Assembly (NCBI RefSeq): GCF_000189255.1 | Contig: NZ_AEVS01000104.1 | Span: forward strand, 16,556 to 80,555 | Length of the DNA stretch: 64,000 nucleotides | Direction: 5' to 3' | DNA from: Vibrio brasiliensis LMG 20546 | GTDB lineage: Bacteria > Pseudomonadota > Gammaproteobacteria > Enterobacterales > Vibrionaceae | Part shown: positions 61,158 to 64,000 of the stretch, piece by piece | Numbering within the stretch: position 1 is the first letter of the stretch | How the letters are laid out: every line of letters begins with the position of its first letter | The notes under the pieces: model-generated | What the model was told of the DNA's origin: nothing | The model's database searches: none | The model's input: only the letters and a program-made list of their open reading frames with translations | Made by a program: the position numbers and the translations under genes

Positions 61158-62676
61158 CGAATGACACCGCCAATTCTACCCAGTTTTTGTAATCCGCTTT
61201 GCTTGCAGAGAGCTCCACTAACACCTCCTGCATGTGACACTTAACCCGATGCTCCCAAGCTGCATTCTGTTCTGACTGCCTAGCCAGTTGGTTAATAAAG
61301 TCTGTTTTCTCTCGATTTTTCCAAGGAGAACAGAATTTGTGCATGTCATTTAGGATGCTTTGCAGGGGAAAACGAACCACCATTCCGTTAGGAGTCACAC
61401 GCTCTCCCGGAAGAAAACCTTCATCAGTTCTCTCAAAAGACATTGGGAATGAGCCAGTGTTGTAACCGAGATTACTAATATCCTGCCCGAAGTCCTTGTT
61501 TTTATATGTTTCCTCCATCCACTTTTCGTATAAGAAGTAGTGCTTCTCCCTTAGTACAAACAAGATTAGCAGTAGATATGGATTCATGGTCTTATTGGCA
61601 TTGCTCAGTACAGACAAAAACTTGTCTACAAGCTGTGCCGTATCCCTTAGCGAAAGCCTAAAACGATCGGCGACTATCGAAATAACGCTCGTTAAATCGG
61701 ACAATTGGTTAATCGATGGAACGTGTTTTTGCCATTGAGAATTATAGGTAACCTTACCCTCAACCATCTGCTGCACAAACTCATACCTTGAAAGCTCAGT
61801 CAGAGAGTAACGACGGCGGAAGAAACGTCCCAAATATGTCTGAGCGTCAAATCCCTCACCATAAACCGCTTTAACAGCATGTTGTAGTTGCTCGGTGTCC
61901 GTCGCAATAACAAATACGATGCTGTCCAACTCGAAGAAGTGCTTCACTACTTCCAACATCTCAACTGCATAGCTTGGTCGACAGCGGTCTAACTCATCGA
62001 TAAATACAAATGTTGGTGTTGATAAGTCGGTATTTGGTTTAGTTATAGCCTCCACTAACTGGCTTATTTCATTCCGCAGATGCTCAACCGATTGTAGTTT
62101 GGCGTTGTGATCGTCGATCATGCATTTCGCTAACGTACTAGCGGAGTCCGCAACAATGTCAGAAGTACCACTCCCTTTCTGCTCACCGTCGGTTTCTACT
62201 GTTTTGGGTGGAGACAATGAGTCATCTGCATCAAGCGAAATATCGTCAAGGTTCACGCCTGTAGCTTTCTTTACAACTCCTTTCATTAGTACAGGTGCCA
62301 ACGCTTTAATAAACCTTGCTGACTTCTCAGAAATCTTTGCTATGCGCTGATTTTCTTTAGGTAGGTGTCCCCCCAGCGACCCGATTAATGAAGATACAAC
62401 TGTTAGCATTGGGTCATCGGAATAGTCTTGCTTCCACGCATCGATATAAACCACGGGATGACTAACCTTAATACTTTCTATCCATCGGTTGATAAAGTAG
62501 GTTTTACCCGCTCCCCATTTAGCGTTTAGGTTTAGGACATAACCACCCTCAATGGAATTATTAATTAGATAGTTGTGAAGAAAGGATGCATACCTTGCTC
62601 TATCTAACGTATCCGCTGGAAACTTTTTGTCTGGTGTTGGCTCTTTCCAATTGAACTCTATTATTGATTCTGGCAT
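61150..62676 (-). CDS. KAP-family P-loop NTPase
   Basis: 508 aa. Walker A is NAKWGAGKTYF (Lys58). Then YIDAWKQDYSDDPM and a roughly 100-residue insertion (about 105-210) holding a moderately hydrophobic helix (FIKALAPVLMKGVV). The Walker B FVFIDELDRCRPSYAVEML (Asp227, Glu228) has the extended DELDRCRP signature that defines the KAP group, followed by FVIATDTEQLQHAV and an arginine cluster GRFFRRRYSL. KAP NTPases occur sporadically, are membrane associated, and include the phage-exclusion protein PifA and QatA. First gene of a two-gene operon with the protein above. The ribosome-binding site is weak. Confidence 0.88.
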   Translation of the reverse strand: MPESIIEFNWKEPTPDKKFPADTLDRARYASFLHNYLINNSIEGGYVLNLNAKWGAGKTYFINRWIESIKVSHPVVYIDAWKQDYSDDPMLTVVSSLIGSLGGHLPKENQRIAKISEKSARFIKALAPVLMKGVVKKATGVNLDDISLDADDSLSPPKTVETDGEQKGSGTSDIVADSASTLAKCMIDDHNAKLQSVEHLRNEISQLVEAITKPNTDLSTPTFVFIDELDRCRPSYAVEMLEVVKHFFELDSIVFVIATDTEQLQHAVKAVYGEGFDAQTYLGRFFRRRYSLTELSRYEFVQQMVEGKVTYNSQWQKHVPSINQLSDLTSVISIVADRFRLSLRDTAQLVDKFLSVLSNANKTMNPYLLLILFVLREKHYFLYEKWMEETYKNKDFGQDISNLGYNTGSFPMSFERTDEGFLPGERVTPNGMVVRFPLQSILNDMHKFCSPWKNREKTDFINQLARQSEQNAAWEHRVKCHMQEVLVELSASKADYKNWVELAVSFDE

Positions 62677-63251
62677 TCGCTTTTATAAACCCGTCTATAT
62701 TCAAGTCGTTCGTTTCCTTTCCCCGAGATTGATACCACCATCTCGATGAAATCTCCTATGTGTACGCCGACTAACTTGCTTAGTCAACTAATGGCATAAA
62801 ATTTAGAGAGCTATGCGGTTGAGTGTAATTGTAACATTCTCTATATCATGCAAAGTGCGTCGATCAAGGCTCTTTAGCCAGCTCAACCAAATGTGTTTGA
62901 GCAGGGCAAACTCAGCTAATAAGAGACAAATTGAATAAAGAATCTAATAATGAATGGAGTAGAATTGAGGCAACTTGATCAATGTTGGACAGAAATCGTT
63001 TTGTGGAACCACAGTAAATGACTTACACACATTAGAAAAAGTACCTTGATACCATAGAGGAGCAACTACTCAGCGCTGGAAAGCCAAAAGAATTACTTTC
63101 GCTGCCTGTATGAGGAAGATAATCGTTATACTACATATGGTATGGATAGAGATGGCGCCAACCACCCATACTTATATCAGCGAATAGAAACCTGACGATA
63201 AGGATCAAGCTCTTATCCGCTGAGAACATTTTAGAATGCTGAACTAGAGGA
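62677..63251. other. Gene-free 575 bp inside the island
   Basis: No intact gene is visible. It is AT-rich with stops in all frames. One plus-strand frame (63058-63195) stays open for 45 codons and reads like protein (YEEDNRYTTYGMDRDGANHP), but has no start and is preceded by a stop, so it may be the remnant of a decayed gene. The KAP operon promoter should lie at the left end of this stretch. Confidence 0.5.
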
Positions 63252-64000
63252 CTAACTAAATTCAACTTCCTCTGCTTGGCTCGCGTACATATGTTTTTGA
63301 CGTAGTGCCGCAACCTGAATCACTGCAGGTATAGTAACTCGATACGCGGGACCCGCGATATCGACAGCTGTCCATAATCCCGTGATCACCCAACCAATCG
63401 GGCCTGTCAAAATTGCCATTGTTCTAGTCAATGCGGCGCCACCAGCAAAGCTTAGCCCGCGACCTATAAGCGCTTTTAAAACAGCATTGACAACAATTAC
63501 TGTTAATTGGTAGGACTTAAAACCTCCAGCACGAAATACCGCTTGAAATGTACCCACCATTATTTCTGGAGTTACTCCGCTTGTATTTTTCACACCCACA
63601 GACTGAGCTAACTCACTTAATTCTTCAGAGCTCATTTTCTCAAGCGCATCGGTAAGAATTTTCATTAGAAGGTTATTTTCTATCTTGTCTACACTAGAGT
63701 ACTTATTGTAATTGACCTTCATTTTGTCACATACATCCATCAAAACTTCTTTGTATTCGACCCCTTTCCCACCACGAAACATATTTGCGAAGGAGTTACC
63801 ACCAAAATGTTGGATTTCGGCAGCAATAAGATCCCAATACCTAGCATGATCTGGATGATTTTTCTTATACGTATCAGAGGTGGTTAGCTCCTCAGTAAAC
63901 CGAACTTCACCATCTTTATCATGGGTAATACAATAAACAAGATCTTCTAAATCTTCCGATTTCAAGTTTCGTAAGAATTCCAAGTCATTGTCATGCCTAT
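63252..64000 (-). CDS. YaaW / UPF0174-family protein, 5' end beyond the window
   Basis: The open frame continues without a stop through base 64000. The codons just before the apparent TTG start (63983) read RHDND and align with E. coli YaaW NDSDLDFLQ, so the true start lies beyond the window and TTG 63983 is internal. Family blocks: DLEFLRNL, HYARYWDLIAAEIQHFGGNSFANMFRGG-type segment, EYKEVLMDVCDKMKVNYNKYS, a glycine-rich hydrophobic region (about residues 165-215, SFAGGAALTRTMAILTGPIG), and AYRVTIPAVIQVAALRQ. DUF3944 sits at the N-terminus. Function is unknown. It probably belongs to the island. Confidence 0.85.
   Translation of the reverse strand, partial: RHDNDLEFLRNLKSEDLEDLVYCITHDKDGEVRFTEELTTSDTYKKNHPDHARYWDLIAAEIQHFGGNSFANMFRGGKGVEYKEVLMDVCDKMKVNYNKYSSVDKIENNLLMKILTDALEKMSSEELSELAQSVGVKNTSGVTPEIMVGTFQAVFRAGGFKSYQLTVIVVNAVLKALIGRGLSFAGGAALTRTMAILTGPIGWVITGLWTAVDIAGPAYRVTIPAVIQVAALRQKHMYASQAEEVEFS

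Noticed and set aside
60045-62676. Assignment of the KAP pair to the Qat defence system
   Set aside because: No QatB, QueC-like QatC or TatD-like QatD gene is next to it in the visible sequence.

Overview
The window looks like a chromosomal segment of a marine gammaproteobacterium of the genus Vibrio. The evidence is gene order and protein sequence: the run cmk-rpsA-ihfB-lapA-lapB-pyrF, preceded by comEA-ppiD-hupB-lon-clpX-clpP-tig and followed by dctB/dctD and dctPQM, matches the arrangement I know from Vibrio cholerae. Almost everything up to about 58.3 kb reads as ordinary, densely packed core genome with good intrinsic terminators. The last 5.5 kb is an integrated island.

Layout. 1-4.1 kb: the 5' part of fadH (minus), then sppA and ansA (plus). 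4.1-8.2 kb: lolA-rarA-serS (minus) behind a UPF0149/SEC-C protein. 8.4-10.9 kb: dusC (plus) converging on a membrane diguanylate cyclase. 11-13.8 kb: a three-gene ABC importer of the TrpXYZ-like class. 14-18.2 kb: a methyltransferase, cysB, a coiled-coil membrane protein and miaE. 18.3-32.6 kb: the large minus-strand housekeeping block (pyrF, lapB, lapA, ihfB, rpsA, cmk, comEA, ppiD, hupB, lon, clpX, clpP, tig), covering nucleotide metabolism, envelope quality control, nucleoid proteins and ATP-dependent proteolysis. 33-39.6 kb: the C4-dicarboxylate circuit. DctB senses, DctD activates sigma-54, and the dctPQM TRAP transporter lies behind a clear -24/-12 promoter. 39.9-46.5 kb: a sugar ABC importer plus two-component system in the same order as the Pseudomonas glucose locus (gltR-gtrS-gtsABCD). 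46.7-53.9 kb: a hybrid histidine kinase preceded by a 35-codon ORF, selO, a candidate 33-residue membrane peptide, and a NIT-domain chemoreceptor. 53.9-58.3 kb: a DUF2913-like protein, a DUF1566 lipoprotein whose two halves are in swapped order, a peroxiredoxin-like protein, and gloA-nemA.

Island. At 58497-58513 the minus strand carries the last 17 bases of a tRNA-Arg(UCU)-type gene without the tRNA body. A tRNA-type terminator lies just outside it. A P4-type tyrosine integrase with two 11-bp direct repeats upstream lies just inside. The cargo is a translationally coupled pair, a KAP-family P-loop NTPase and a coiled-coil protein with two membrane helices, then about 575 bp of non-coding or decayed DNA, then a YaaW/UPF0174-family gene that runs off the window. 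The intact tRNA and the other attachment site should lie to the right of the window. The KAP pair is the best candidate for an undescribed system, plausibly phage defence at the membrane. That function is inference from family and context only.
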